Counted from the stretch's first letter, positions 8,979 through 18,078 are shown. The stretch is DNA of 64,000 nucleotides from Pseudomonas quebecensis (GCF_026410085.1 NZ_CP112866.1:4649001-4713000); one strand, 5' to 3'. Translations and numbers: made by a program. The notes: a model not told the origin generated them from the letters alone.

Positions 8979-9374
8979 ATGGCCCGTCAACGCTTTGCAA
9001 TTGCCTGGATCGCCTGCCTTGCAGTGCTGTTCAATGCGTTTGCCATGCCGCTGGCCGGAGCGATGCAACAGTCCAAGGACCCCGTACAGCAAATGCTGTG
9101 GGGCAGTTTCTGTTCGTCCAATGGCGCCAGCCTGAAGACCATCGCCCTGGGCAAGCTGGAGATTCCGTCGCCGCAGCAGGACGATCACTCCACCATGCAG
9201 CATTGCTGGTGTTGCTCGGGCTCACCTTCGTTGGTGGCGTTGCCGGGGCACGCGCCGCAGTTGTACCTCACGCAATTCACTGCATCACAGCACCTGCCAC
9301 CACCCCAGTTGCAAAACCCAACCCCGCGCCAGCAATGGCCGAGCCTCAACCCCCGCGCCTCTCCAACGGTCTGA
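8979..9374 (+). CDS. DUF2946-type periplasmic protein
   Basis: A 131-residue protein with a signal-like start (RFAIAWIACLAVLFNAFAMPLAGA) and a central HCWCCSG motif, the conserved cysteine group of DUF2946 proteins, which are commonly found beside copper genes. A TTG at 8970 is an alternative start three codons earlier. It is followed 47 bases later by a PCu(A)C chaperone, so a role in periplasmic copper is an inference from context. Biochemical function unknown. Confidence 0.75.
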   Translation: MARQRFAIAWIACLAVLFNAFAMPLAGAMQQSKDPVQQMLWGSFCSSNGASLKTIALGKLEIPSPQQDDHSTMQHCWCCSGSPSLVALPGHAPQLYLTQFTASQHLPPPQLQNPTPRQQWPSLNPRASPTV

Positions 9375-9421
9375 TCTTCTTCGCAAGTGAACTGCGTTTA
9401 GAACCGTTCTGGAGAACTGCC

Positions 9422-9904
9422 ATGCTTAAATCTTCCCTGCTTCTGGCCGCGTTGCTGCTGCCGGTGTTCAGTGCTGCCAATGCCGAAGACTACAAGGCCG
9501 GCGACTTGTTGGTCAGCGATCCCTGGTCCCAGGAGTTGCCGCCCAACGCGCCCACCGTCGCCGCGTATTTCGTGGTGCATAACACCGCCGAATCGCCGGA
9601 CCGCCTGCTCAGCGCCGAGACGCCAGTGGCGGAAAAGGCCGAGCTGCATGAGCACGTCATGCAAGGCGCCCTGATGAAAATGCAACAGGTGCGCACCGTG
9701 GCCGTACCGGCTAAAGGCGACCTGACTTTCGCCCCGATGGCCTACCACGTGATGTTGCTTGGCCTCAAGGATCGCAGCCTGTTGGCCGATGGCAAACAGT
9801 TCCCGCTGACCCTGACCTTCGAAAAGGCAGGCAAGGTCGAGGTGCAAGTGTCAGTGCAGAAAATGCCGCCCATGGCCAGTCACGAGCACCAGCACCCGCA
9901 ATAG
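9422..9904 (+). CDS. Periplasmic copper chaperone, PCu(A)C family
   Basis: A 160-residue protein with a signal peptide (MLKSSLLLAALLLPVFSAANA) and the PCu(A)C fold. The copper ligands are visible: HEHVMQGALMKMQ in the middle and MAYHVMLLGL near residue 105, giving the family H-M...H-x-M set. A His-rich tail (SHEHQHPQ) adds possible metal ligands. Family members bind Cu(I) in the periplasm and pass it to cytochrome oxidase. The ATG at 9422 has GGAG at the right distance; the longer open frame upstream overlaps the DUF2946 gene and is not used. Confidence 0.92.
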   Translation: MLKSSLLLAALLLPVFSAANAEDYKAGDLLVSDPWSQELPPNAPTVAAYFVVHNTAESPDRLLSAETPVAEKAELHEHVMQGALMKMQQVRTVAVPAKGDLTFAPMAYHVMLLGLKDRSLLADGKQFPLTLTFEKAGKVEVQVSVQKMPPMASHEHQHPQ

Positions 9905-9915
9905 GCTGAAGCTCG

Positions 9916-10317
9916 ATGGGCGCCCCCCGCGCCAGGCTATCTCCACACCGCCGCATGATGCGCGGCAGTTGGATCAGCCTGTTCGCCATGCTGATGATCT
10001 TTATCGGTCCGCTGATTTCCCAAGCGATGCCGATGGATCATCACGCCGGTATGTCCATGGAAATGCCCATGGAGATGCCCGCTGACCACGGCGACTCCCA
10101 TCACCCCAAAGCCCCCGACGAGCATCACGCGCTGTGGGCCAAATGCGGCTATTGCGACCTGCTGTTCAGTTGCCCGGCGCTGCCCGGCAGCGTGTCATTC
10201 GTGGCCCTCGGTACCCCGCCGCCGGCCAACGCCCTCACCCCCGCCACACGCCTGGGCCATGCCCGGCAGAGCATCTTCCCCGGCGCCCGCAGCCGTGCGC
10301 CACCCATCGCAACGTAA
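9916..10317 (+). CDS. Second DUF2946-type protein with Met/His-rich segment
   Basis: A 133-residue protein. After a hydrophobic segment (residues about 18-36) comes MPMDHHAGMSMEMPMEMP followed by DHGDSHHPKAPDEHH, a dense Met/His region that suits Cu(I)/Cu(II) binding. The CGYCDLLFSCPALPG motif matches DUF2946. An inner ATG (MMRGSWISL) would give a cleaner signal peptide and may be the true start. It lies 11 bases after the chaperone gene and before the copper receptor, which supports one copper operon. Confidence 0.75.
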   Translation: MGAPRARLSPHRRMMRGSWISLFAMLMIFIGPLISQAMPMDHHAGMSMEMPMEMPADHGDSHHPKAPDEHHALWAKCGYCDLLFSCPALPGSVSFVALGTPPPANALTPATRLGHARQSIFPGARSRAPPIAT

Positions 10318-10410
10318 GCACTTAACCGCGTTACTTCACCCCGGCCGACTTTAGACAGACAGCCGCAGGCTGCTGGCCGTGTTGTTTACGATTGATTGAT
10401 GGAATTTGTC

Positions 10411-12471
10411 ATGTCCAGGTTTTCTGCTGACTCCCGTTTGGGAAGTACCCCCCTGCTCGCCGCCTTATGCGGTGCACTGCTGGCGCCCCATGTCCATGCC
10501 GACGAGCATGAACTGAGCCCTACCGTAATCACCGCGATCGCCCCCAGCTCGCCGCTGACCGTGGTCACCAACCCAAAAGATCCACGCCAACCGGTGCCCG
10601 CCAGTGACGGCGGTGACTACCTCAAGACCATTCCCGGCTTCGCCCTGGTGCGCAATGGCGGCACCAATGGCGACCCGGTGCTGCGCGGCATGTTCGGCTC
10701 ACGCCTGAATATCCTCACCAACGGAAGCATGATGCTCGGTGCCTGCCCCGGCCGTATGGATGCGCCCACCTCCTACATCTCGCCGGAAACCTACGACACT
10801 CTCACCGTGATCAAAGGCCCGCAAACCGTACTCTGGGGCCCGGGCGCTTCGGCCGGCACGATCCTGTTCGACCGTGAGCCGGAGCATTTCGGCGAACTGG
10901 GCACGCGGCTCAACGCCAGTGTGCTGGCCGGTTCCAACGGGCGCTTCGACAAGGTCGTCGATGCCGCCGCCGGCGGGCCGTTGGGCTACGTGCGAGTGAT
11001 CGGCAACCAGGCTCACGCCGATGACTACAAGGACGGCAATAACGACACGGTCGCCTCGCGCTATGACAAGTGGAACGGTGACGTTGCGGTGGGTTTCACC
11101 CCCGACGCCGACACTTTGCTGGAACTCACCGCCGGCCGTGGCGACGGGCAAGCGCGCTACGCCGGGCGCGGCATGGACGGTTCGCAGTTCCTGCGCGAAA
11201 GCCTGGGCCTGCGCTTCGAGAAATCGAACATCGGCGAGGTGCTGGACAAGGTCGAAGCCCAGGTCTACTACAACTACGCCGACCACGTGATGGACAACTA
11301 CAGCCTGCGCACGCCGTCGGGCACCGGGATGATGGCCGGGCCTATGGCCTCCAACGTCGACCGGCGCACCCTCGGCGCCCGCATCAAGGCCACCTGGCGC
11401 TGGGCCGATGTGCAGTTGATCGGCGGCCTGGACGCGCAGACCAACGAACACCGCCAGCGCAGCAGCATGGGCATCGACACTTACAAGGATCTGCCACGCG
11501 AAAAGGACGCCGACTTTCACAACTACGGGGTGTTCGGCGAACTCACCTGGTACGCCGCCGACCGCGATCGCCTGGTCAGCGGCGCGCGCCTGGACCGCGC
11601 CTCGGCCAGGGATTTTCGCCAGACCACGGGGTCGGGCATGAGCAAACGGCCCAACCCCACCGCCGATGACACCCGTGCCGACACATTGCCCTCGGGCTTT
11701 ATGCGCTACGAGCACGACCTGGAGGACAGCCCCACTACTGTCTACGCCGGGCTCGGCCACTCGCAGCGGTTCCCGGATTACTGGGAGCTGTTTTCGCCCA
11801 ACACCGGCGCGGTCGGTTCGGTGAATGCATTCGAGGGCGTAAAGCCGGAGAAAACCACCCAGCTCGACGTCGGCGCGCAGTACAAAGCTGACAACCTGGA
11901 AGCCTGGGCATCGGGCTACGTCGGCCAGGTGCGCGACTTCATCCTGTTCGATTACAAGCCCGGCATGATGGGCACCACCTCCCAGGCGCGCAATGTGGAC
12001 GCGCGCATCATGGGCGGTGAACTGGGCGCGGCTTACAAATTGACCCAGCACTGGAAAGCCGATGCGACCCTGGCCTACGCCTGGGGCAAAAACAGCAGCG
12101 ACGGCAAGGCCCTGCCGCAAATGCCGCCGTTGGATACACGCCTGGGCCTCACCTACAGCGAAGACGACTGGAGCGCCGGCGCCCTGTGGCGGGTGGTGGC
12201 GGCGCAAAACCGCATCGACCCGAACAAGGGCAACGTGGTCGGCAAGGACTACGACAGGAGCGGCGGTTTCGGCGTGTTCTCTTTGAACGCGGCTTATCGC
12301 ATCAACAAGAACTTCAAGGTCAGCACTGGCGTCGACAACCTGTTCGGCAAAGCCTACGCCGAGCACCTGAACCTGGCCGGCAACGCCGGGTTCGGCTACC
12401 CGGCGAGCGATCCGCAGGCCATCAAGGAGCCGGGGCGCACGCTTTGGACCAAGGTGGACATGAGCTTCTAA
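10411..12471 (+). CDS. oprC: TonB-dependent copper receptor (OprC/NosA type)
   Basis: A 686-residue outer-membrane receptor. A signal peptide ends near HVHADEHELSPTVIT. The plug domain (residues about 50-160) has VLRGMFGSRLNILTNG, GACPGRMDAPTSYISPE and VIKGPQTVLWGPG; the rest is a 22-strand barrel ending in an aromatic residue (VDMSF). The GACPGRMD stretch is characteristic of the OprC/NosA group, which imports copper. ATG at 10411 is chosen; an ATG at 10399 is in frame. Downstream of the copper chaperone genes and followed by a REPIN. Confidence 0.9.
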   Translation: MSRFSADSRLGSTPLLAALCGALLAPHVHADEHELSPTVITAIAPSSPLTVVTNPKDPRQPVPASDGGDYLKTIPGFALVRNGGTNGDPVLRGMFGSRLNILTNGSMMLGACPGRMDAPTSYISPETYDTLTVIKGPQTVLWGPGASAGTILFDREPEHFGELGTRLNASVLAGSNGRFDKVVDAAAGGPLGYVRVIGNQAHADDYKDGNNDTVASRYDKWNGDVAVGFTPDADTLLELTAGRGDGQARYAGRGMDGSQFLRESLGLRFEKSNIGEVLDKVEAQVYYNYADHVMDNYSLRTPSGTGMMAGPMASNVDRRTLGARIKATWRWADVQLIGGLDAQTNEHRQRSSMGIDTYKDLPREKDADFHNYGVFGELTWYAADRDRLVSGARLDRASARDFRQTTGSGMSKRPNPTADDTRADTLPSGFMRYEHDLEDSPTTVYAGLGHSQRFPDYWELFSPNTGAVGSVNAFEGVKPEKTTQLDVGAQYKADNLEAWASGYVGQVRDFILFDYKPGMMGTTSQARNVDARIMGGELGAAYKLTQHWKADATLAYAWGKNSSDGKALPQMPPLDTRLGLTYSEDDWSAGALWRVVAAQNRIDPNKGNVVGKDYDRSGGFGVFSLNAAYRINKNFKVSTGVDNLFGKAYAEHLNLAGNAGFGYPASDPQAIKEPGRTLWTKVDMSF

Positions 12472-12474
12472 AAG

Positions 12475-12542
12475 CATCGGGGGCAAGCCCCCTCCCACAT
12501 TTTGGAATGCATTCCAATGTGGGAGGGGGCTTGCCCCCGATG
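12475..12542. repeat. REPIN
   Basis: A nearly perfect inverted pair, CATCGGGGGCAAGCCCCC ... GGGGGCTTGCCCCCGATG, arms 25 bases with a short AT-rich centre containing TTGGAATGCATTCCAA. It lies between the copper receptor and the PepSY gene and could form a strong hairpin in a common transcript. Confidence 0.9.
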
Positions 12543-12588
12543 GCGGTGTATCTGACACAAAAAAATCAAAGCCTTTGCGGAGCCCCCA

Positions 12589-13965
12589 ATGACCACTCAA
12601 AAAGTTTCCTTCTACAACCTGGCCTGGCGCTGGCACTTCTACGCGGGCCTCTTCGTCGCCCCCTTCATGGTGCTGCTGGCCCTGACCGGCATCATCTACC
12701 TGTTCAAACCCCAGCTCGACCCGCTGATGTACGGCGACCTGCTCAAGGTGCAAAGCGCCGAGCACGCGCTGAGTGCCGACGAGCAACTGCAACGCGCTCA
12801 AGCCGCCTTTCCCCAGGGCAAGATCAGCAAATACCTACCGCCGGCCACCGCCACCAGCAGCGCACAGTTTGTGATGCACAACGATGGCCGCGAAGTGACG
12901 GTGTTTGTCGACCCCTATCGCGGCACCGTGCTCGGCGAGCAGGACGCCCAATACAATCTGCAAGCCATCGCCCGCGCGCTGCATGGTGAATTGATGATCG
13001 GCACCACCGGCGATCGCTTGGTAGAACTCGCCGCCGGTTGGGGCGTGATGCTGGTGGTGTCCGGCCTGTACCTGTGGTGGCCGCGCGGCAAGTCTTCAGC
13101 CGGCGTGCTGTGGCCACGTCTCGGCAGTCGCGGGCGGCTGTTCTGGCGCGACCTGCATGCGTTGGTCGGCTTTTGGGGCGCGGCATTCCTGCTGGTGATG
13201 CTGCTCAGCGGCATGACGTGGACCGGCTTCTGGGGCAAGCAATACGCCGACCTGTGGAACCGCTTCCCGGCAGCGATGTGGAACAGCGTGCCGCAGTCCG
13301 ATCAGCAAGCACGGGTACTCAACACCGCGACGCAACAGACCGTGCCCTGGGCCATGGAAAACACGCCGATGCCAATGTCCGGCGACCACGCCGAACACAT
13401 GAACCACGGCGCCATGCACGCCGCCCCCGCAGCGCCGGCCATCAGCCTGCAACAAGTGGTCGACCTGGCCACCGCGCGCCAAGTCGAGCCCGGCTACAGC
13501 ATCACCTTCCCCACCACCGCCGAGGGCGTATTCACCATTGCGGTGTTCGCCGACGACCCGCGCAACGACGCGACCCTGCATGTGGACCAATACACCGGCA
13601 AGGTCCTGGCCGACGTACGCTGGGCGCATTACAACCTGGTCGCACGGGCCACCGAGACCGGAGTGATGCTGCACGAAGGCAAGATGTTCGGCTGGGTCAA
13701 CCAACTGATCGTGCTGCTGATCTGCCTGATGATTCTGCTCAGCGCCGTCAGTGGCGTGGTGATCTGGTGGAAGCGCCGGCCCCAGGGCGGGCTCGGGGTG
13801 CCGCCGCTGCGTCATGACCTGCCGAGGTGGAAAACCGCGATGGGCATCATGCTGGCGCTGGCGATTATCTTCCCCTTGGTCGGCGCCTCGTTGATTGCGG
13901 TGTGGCTGCTGGATCGCCTGGTGCTGTCGCGGTGGTTCGGGCAACGGGGATCGGCGCGCGCATGA
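12589..13965 (+). CDS. PepSY-associated transmembrane protein, copper context
   Basis: A 458-residue inner-membrane protein with PepSY-TM architecture: TM segments near residues 15-40, 150-165, 185-210, 365-390 and 420-445, and periplasmic PepSY-like domains between them. A Met/His-rich insertion (PMPMSGDHAEHMNHGAMHA, residues about 260-280) suits copper binding. WRWHFYAGLF and RDLHALVGFWG are typical helical His motifs. Such proteins often sit next to TonB-dependent metal receptors and may act as reductases for the imported metal; the copper role here is inferred from the neighbours. Start preceded by GCGGAG. Confidence 0.82.
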   Translation: MTTQKVSFYNLAWRWHFYAGLFVAPFMVLLALTGIIYLFKPQLDPLMYGDLLKVQSAEHALSADEQLQRAQAAFPQGKISKYLPPATATSSAQFVMHNDGREVTVFVDPYRGTVLGEQDAQYNLQAIARALHGELMIGTTGDRLVELAAGWGVMLVVSGLYLWWPRGKSSAGVLWPRLGSRGRLFWRDLHALVGFWGAAFLLVMLLSGMTWTGFWGKQYADLWNRFPAAMWNSVPQSDQQARVLNTATQQTVPWAMENTPMPMSGDHAEHMNHGAMHAAPAAPAISLQQVVDLATARQVEPGYSITFPTTAEGVFTIAVFADDPRNDATLHVDQYTGKVLADVRWAHYNLVARATETGVMLHEGKMFGWVNQLIVLLICLMILLSAVSGVVIWWKRRPQGGLGVPPLRHDLPRWKTAMGIMLALAIIFPLVGASLIAVWLLDRLVLSRWFGQRGSARA

Positions 13966-13981
13966 CGTAGGAAGGGCCGAC

Positions 13982-13996
13982 GCACCAGTGCAGTGC
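13982..13996. promoter_or_regulatory. Candidate NtrC binding site upstream of urtA
   Basis: GCACC-AGTGC-AGTGC matches the NtrC pattern GCACY-N5-GGTGC with one mismatch. It lies about 110 bases upstream of the sigma-54 promoter at 14093, a usual enhancer distance. Confidence 0.45.
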
Positions 13997-14091
13997 CGGC
14001 CCCGCACCACGGCCGGGTTCAGGCGCCGATTCGGTGCAGGGCCTGGCCGCGGACGCGGTGCAGAGCGCCGTATTCACGCCTTGGCCCAAGC

Positions 14092-14108
14092 GGGCACAGC
14101 CCTTGCAA
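14092..14108 (+). promoter_or_regulatory. Sigma-54 (RpoN) promoter of the urt operon
   Basis: GGGCACAGCCCTTGCAA fits TGGCACG-N4-TTGCW: the invariant GG (14093-14094) and GC (14105-14106) are 12 bases apart. It lies 51 bases before the urtA start. RpoN control fits a nitrogen-regulated urea transporter. Confidence 0.7.
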
Positions 14109-14159
14109 TCACCGGAGTATCTGTCCAACAACAACACTTGGGTACTCGGAGATCGCACC

Positions 14160-15425
14160 ATGAAGCGTCGCAGCTTGATCAAGGCTTTCACACTGTCGGC
14201 ATCCATTGCCGCCATGGGCATGACCTGGACCGTCCAGGCCGCCGAGACCATCAAGGTCGGCATCCTGCACTCGCTGTCCGGCACCATGGCCATCTCTGAA
14301 ACGTCCCTCAAGGACATGGCGCTGATGACCATCGACGAGATCAACGCCAAGGGCGGCGTGAACGGCAAGATGCTTGAGCCAGTGGTCGTGGACCCGGCGT
14401 CGAACTGGCCGCTGTTCGCCGAAAAAGGCCGGCAGTTGCTGACCCAGGATAAAGTCGCCGTGGTGTTCGGCTGCTGGACCTCGGTGTCGCGCAAATCCGT
14501 GTTGCCGGTGTTCGAAGAACTTAACGGCCTGCTGTTCTACCCGGTGCAATACGAAGGCGAAGAGATGTCGCCGAACGTGTTCTACACCGGTGCCGCGCCG
14601 AACCAGCAAGCCATTCCGGCGGTGGAATACCTGATGAGCGAAGAAGGCGGCGGCGCCAAGCGCTTCTTCCTGCTCGGCACCGACTACGTGTACCCGCGCA
14701 CCACCAACAAGATCCTGCGTTCGTTCCTGCATTCCAAAGGCGTGGCGGACAAGGACATCGAAGAGGTCTACACCCCGTTCGGCCACGCCGATTACCAGAC
14801 CATCGTCGCCAACATCAAAAAATTCTCCGCCGGCGGCAAGACCGCAGTGATTTCTACCGTGAACGGCGACTCCAACGTGCCGTTCTACAAAGAGCTGGCC
14901 AACCAGGGCCTGAAAGCCACCGAGGTACCCGTGGTGGCGTTCTCCGTGGGCGAAGAAGAACTGCGCGGTATCGACACCAAACCGCTGGTGGGCAACCTCG
15001 CCGCCTGGAACTACTTCCAGTCGGTGGAGAACCCGGTGAACCAGAAATTCGTCGCCGACTGGAAAGCCTACGCCAAGAAACACAACCTGCCGGGCGCCGA
15101 CAAAGCCGTGACCAACGACCCGATGGAAGCCACCTACGTGGGCATCCATATGTGGGCGCAGGCGGCGGAGAAAGCCAAGTCCACCGACGTCGACAAAGTG
15201 CGTGAAGCCCTGGCCGGCCAGACCTTCGCCGCGCCGTCGGGCTTTACCCTGACCATGGACAAGACCAACCACCACCTGCACAAGCCGGTGATGATCGGCG
15301 AGATCCAGGCCGACGGGCAGTTCTCGGTGGTGTGGCAGACCCAGGAGCCGATCCGCGCGCAGCCGTGGAGCCCGTACATTCCTGGCAATGACAAGAAGCC
15401 GGACTATGCGGTGAAGAGCAACTAA
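14160..15425 (+). CDS. urtA: Urea ABC transporter, substrate-binding protein
   Basis: A 421-residue periplasmic binding protein of the amide/branched-chain (HAAT) type. The N-terminus KRRSLIKAFTLSASIAAMG with VQA-AET looks like a twin-arginine-type signal. Family landmarks are IKVGILHSLSGTMAISE, VVFGCWTSVSRKSVLPVFEE and YPVQYEGEE, characteristic of UrtA. It captures urea for UrtBC. Preceded by a sigma-54 promoter. A compact REP hairpin separates it from urtB, which may raise UrtA relative to the permeases. Confidence 0.95.
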   Translation: MKRRSLIKAFTLSASIAAMGMTWTVQAAETIKVGILHSLSGTMAISETSLKDMALMTIDEINAKGGVNGKMLEPVVVDPASNWPLFAEKGRQLLTQDKVAVVFGCWTSVSRKSVLPVFEELNGLLFYPVQYEGEEMSPNVFYTGAAPNQQAIPAVEYLMSEEGGGAKRFFLLGTDYVYPRTTNKILRSFLHSKGVADKDIEEVYTPFGHADYQTIVANIKKFSAGGKTAVISTVNGDSNVPFYKELANQGLKATEVPVVAFSVGEEELRGIDTKPLVGNLAAWNYFQSVENPVNQKFVADWKAYAKKHNLPGADKAVTNDPMEATYVGIHMWAQAAEKAKSTDVDKVREALAGQTFAAPSGFTLTMDKTNHHLHKPVMIGEIQADGQFSVVWQTQEPIRAQPWSPYIPGNDKKPDYAVKSN

Positions 15426-15443
15426 GCCCCACCACAGGCCAAA

Positions 15444-15472
15444 TGTGGGAGGGGGCTTGCCCCCCTCCCACA
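15444..15472. repeat. Compact REP hairpin between urtA and urtB
   Basis: TGTGGGAGGGGG-CTTG-CCCCCCTCCCACA is an almost perfect stem with a 4-base loop, built from the REP core. It lies inside the urt operon, 18 bases after the urtA stop and 28 before urtB. No U-tract follows, so it is more likely an RNA-stability structure than a terminator. Confidence 0.8.
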
Positions 15473-15500
15473 CTGTCCCCGCAAGATCAGGACATTTTGT

Positions 15501-17003
15501 ATGCCCACTGCCCTGCACCGTTTCATAGTCACAGTCCTGCTGTTGCTGCCTTTGGCGGCAAACGCTGGCGACGCCGAAGACTTCCTGGCCGCCAACCCGA
15601 CGCAGCAAGCCAAGCTGTTGCAGGACTGGGCTGCCCAGCCCGACCCGGCGCGCATCGAGTTGGTGGACGCTCTGCAACAAGGCCAACTCACCCTCAATGG
15701 CGAAACCAAAACCGTGCGCCTGAACAACCGCCTGCGTGGCTTGATCGACAACGTGCAAGCCAGCCAGCAACTGCTCGCCGCCGACCCCAAGGTGCGCCTG
15801 GCTGCGGCACGCACCCTGCAAAAAAGCGCGCAACCTGCGCAACTCAAATTCCTCGACCAGCAGGTCGCCGCCGAGACCAACGAGGATGTGCACACCGCCC
15901 TCAGCCTGGCCCTGGCCAACCTGAAATTGGTCGACCCCGATCCGGTAGTGCGCCTGGCCGCCGTGCGCCTGCTCGGCAGCACCGGCGACCCGCTGGCGCG
16001 CACGCGCCTCGAAGCGCTGCTGGCGCCGGGCGTCGAAACCGATGCCGGCGTGCACACCGCCGCCGAAACCAGCCTGGCCCAGGTCAAACGCAAACTGATG
16101 CTGGGCGAGATCCTCGGCCAGGCCTTCAGCGGCATGTCCCTGGGCTCGATCCTGCTGCTGGCGGCCCTGGGGCTGGCGATCACCTTCGGCCTGCTCGGCG
16201 TGATCAACATGGCCCACGGCGAGATGCTGATGCTTGGCGCCTACTCCACCTATGGGGTGCAACTGCTGATGCAGCGCTACGTGCCCGCAGCCATCGAGTT
16301 CTACCCGCTGATCGCGCTGCCGGTGGCGTTTTTTGTCACCGCCGCCATCGGCATGGCGCTGGAGCGCACGGTGATCCGTCACCTGTACGGCCGCCCATTG
16401 GAAACCCTGCTGGCTACCTGGGGCATCAGCCTGATGCTGATCCAACTGGTGCGCCTGGTGTTCGGCGCGCAGAACGTTGAAGTGTCCAACCCGCAATGGC
16501 TGTCGGGCGGCATCCAGGTACTGCCCAACCTGGTGCTGCCGTACAACCGCATCGTGATCATTGCCTTCGCGCTGTTTGTGGTCGTGCTCACCTGGTTGCT
16601 GCTGAACAGGACGCGCCTGGGCCTCAACGTGCGCGCGGTCACCCAGAACCGCAACATGGCCGCCTGCTGCGGCGTGCCCACCGGGCGCGTGGACATGCTC
16701 GCATTCGGCCTCGGCTCCGGCATCGCCGGCCTGGGCGGCGTGGCGCTGAGCCAGATCGGCAACGTCGGCCCGGACCTGGGCCAGAGCTACATCATCGACT
16801 CGTTCCTGGTGGTGGTGCTCGGCGGTGTCGGCCAGTTGGCCGGCAGCGTCACGGCGGCCTTCGGTTTGGGCATCGCCAACAAGATTCTTGAGCCGCAGAT
16901 CGGTGCCGTGCTCGGCAAGATCCTGATCCTCGCGCTGATCATTCTGTTTATCCAGAAACGCCCGCAGGGACTCTTCGCACTGAAAGGACGGGTGATCGAC
17001 TGA
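15501..17003 (+). CDS. urtB: Urea ABC transporter, permease UrtB
   Basis: A 500-residue protein. Residues 1-22 are a signal peptide (FIVTVLLLLPLAANAGDAEDF); residues 25-200 are an unusual extracytoplasmic domain with HEAT-like helical repeats (PDPARIELVDAL, DPKVRLAAARTL, DPVVRLAAVRLL); the last 290 residues form the LivH-type permease with several TM helices (GLLGVINMAHGEMLMLGAY is the family motif). This long form is normal for UrtB. It ends in TGATG, overlapping the urtC start by one base. Confidence 0.95.
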   Translation: MPTALHRFIVTVLLLLPLAANAGDAEDFLAANPTQQAKLLQDWAAQPDPARIELVDALQQGQLTLNGETKTVRLNNRLRGLIDNVQASQQLLAADPKVRLAAARTLQKSAQPAQLKFLDQQVAAETNEDVHTALSLALANLKLVDPDPVVRLAAVRLLGSTGDPLARTRLEALLAPGVETDAGVHTAAETSLAQVKRKLMLGEILGQAFSGMSLGSILLLAALGLAITFGLLGVINMAHGEMLMLGAYSTYGVQLLMQRYVPAAIEFYPLIALPVAFFVTAAIGMALERTVIRHLYGRPLETLLATWGISLMLIQLVRLVFGAQNVEVSNPQWLSGGIQVLPNLVLPYNRIVIIAFALFVVVLTWLLLNRTRLGLNVRAVTQNRNMAACCGVPTGRVDMLAFGLGSGIAGLGGVALSQIGNVGPDLGQSYIIDSFLVVVLGGVGQLAGSVTAAFGLGIANKILEPQIGAVLGKILILALIILFIQKRPQGLFALKGRVID

Positions 17004-18070
17004 TGAACCAGCCATTGATGCTCACGGCCACGCAAAAGGCCGGCCCCAAGGTGACGATTGCCGTCGGCGCGCTCATCCTGATCCTGCTGCTGGCCTTACC
17101 GTTGTGCTCCCTGCTCGCGCCGGAAAACCCGCTGCACGTTTCGGCCTACACCCTGACATTGGTGGGCAAGATCCTCTGCTATGCGATTGTCGCCCTGGCC
17201 CTGGACTTGGTATGGGGCTACGCCGGAATGCTGTCCCTCGGCCACGGGTTGTTTTTTGCCCTGGGCGGTTATGCGATGGGCATGTACCTGATGCGCCAGG
17301 CGGCCGGCAGCGAACTGCCGGCGTTCATGACCTTTTTGTCGTGGACCGAATTGCCCTGGTATTGGGCCGGCACCGATCACTTCCTCTGGGCACTGTGCCT
17401 GGTGGTGCTGGCGCCGGGGTTGCTGGCGCTGGTGTTCGGCTTCTTTGCCTTCCGCTCGCGAATCAAGGGCGTGTATTTCTCGATCATGACCCAGGCCCTG
17501 ACCTTTGCCGGGATGCTGTTGTTCTTTCGCAACGAGACCGGGTTTGGCGGCAATAACGGCTTTACCAACTTTCGCAGCATCCTGGGCTTTGGCATCACTG
17601 AACCGGGTACCCGCGCCGTGCTGTTCAGCGCCACGGTGTTGCTGTTGGTGGCGAGCCTGTACATCGGTTGGCGCCTGGCGCAAAGCAAGTTCGGCCGTGT
17701 GCTGACCGCGCTGCGCGATGCCGAGAATCGCCTGATGTTCTGCGGCTACGACCCGCGTGGTTTCAAGCTGTTTGTATGGGTGCTGAGCGCGGTGTTGTGC
17801 GGCTTGGCCGGCGCCTTGTATGTGCCGCAGGTGGGCATCATCAACCCCAGCGAAATGTCGCCGACCAACTCCATCGAAGCCGCCGTGTGGGTGGCCCTGG
17901 GCGGGCGCGGCACGCTGATCGGCCCGCTGCTCGGCGCTGGCGTGGTCAACGGCATGAAGAGCTGGTTCACCGTGGCCTTCCCGGAGTACTGGCTGTTCTT
18001 CCTCGGGGCGCTGTTCATCATCGTTACCCTGTACCTGCCCAAGGGCGTGATCGGGCTGCTGAAGAAATGA
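17003..18070 (+). CDS. urtC: Urea ABC transporter, permease UrtC
   Basis: A 355-residue LivM-type inner-membrane permease with about ten hydrophobic segments. Motifs include LVWGYAGMLSLGHGLFFALGGYAMGMYLM and ALRDAENRLMFCGYDPRGFKL, the latter the coupling-helix region that contacts the ATPases. The start overlaps urtB and the end is 8 bases before the chosen urtD start, so the genes are translationally linked. Confidence 0.95.
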   Translation: MNQPLMLTATQKAGPKVTIAVGALILILLLALPLCSLLAPENPLHVSAYTLTLVGKILCYAIVALALDLVWGYAGMLSLGHGLFFALGGYAMGMYLMRQAAGSELPAFMTFLSWTELPWYWAGTDHFLWALCLVVLAPGLLALVFGFFAFRSRIKGVYFSIMTQALTFAGMLLFFRNETGFGGNNGFTNFRSILGFGITEPGTRAVLFSATVLLLVASLYIGWRLAQSKFGRVLTALRDAENRLMFCGYDPRGFKLFVWVLSAVLCGLAGALYVPQVGIINPSEMSPTNSIEAAVWVALGGRGTLIGPLLGAGVVNGMKSWFTVAFPEYWLFFLGALFIIVTLYLPKGVIGLLKK

Positions 18071-18078
18071 GGAACGTC

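Noticed and set aside
14109..17015. Very long antisense frame (about 970 codons) over urtA and urtB
   Set aside because: It mirrors high-GC third codon positions of urtA and urtB, is His/Gln/Arg-rich and has no domain or ribosome site. Similar shadows exist over oprC, livM-livH and others.
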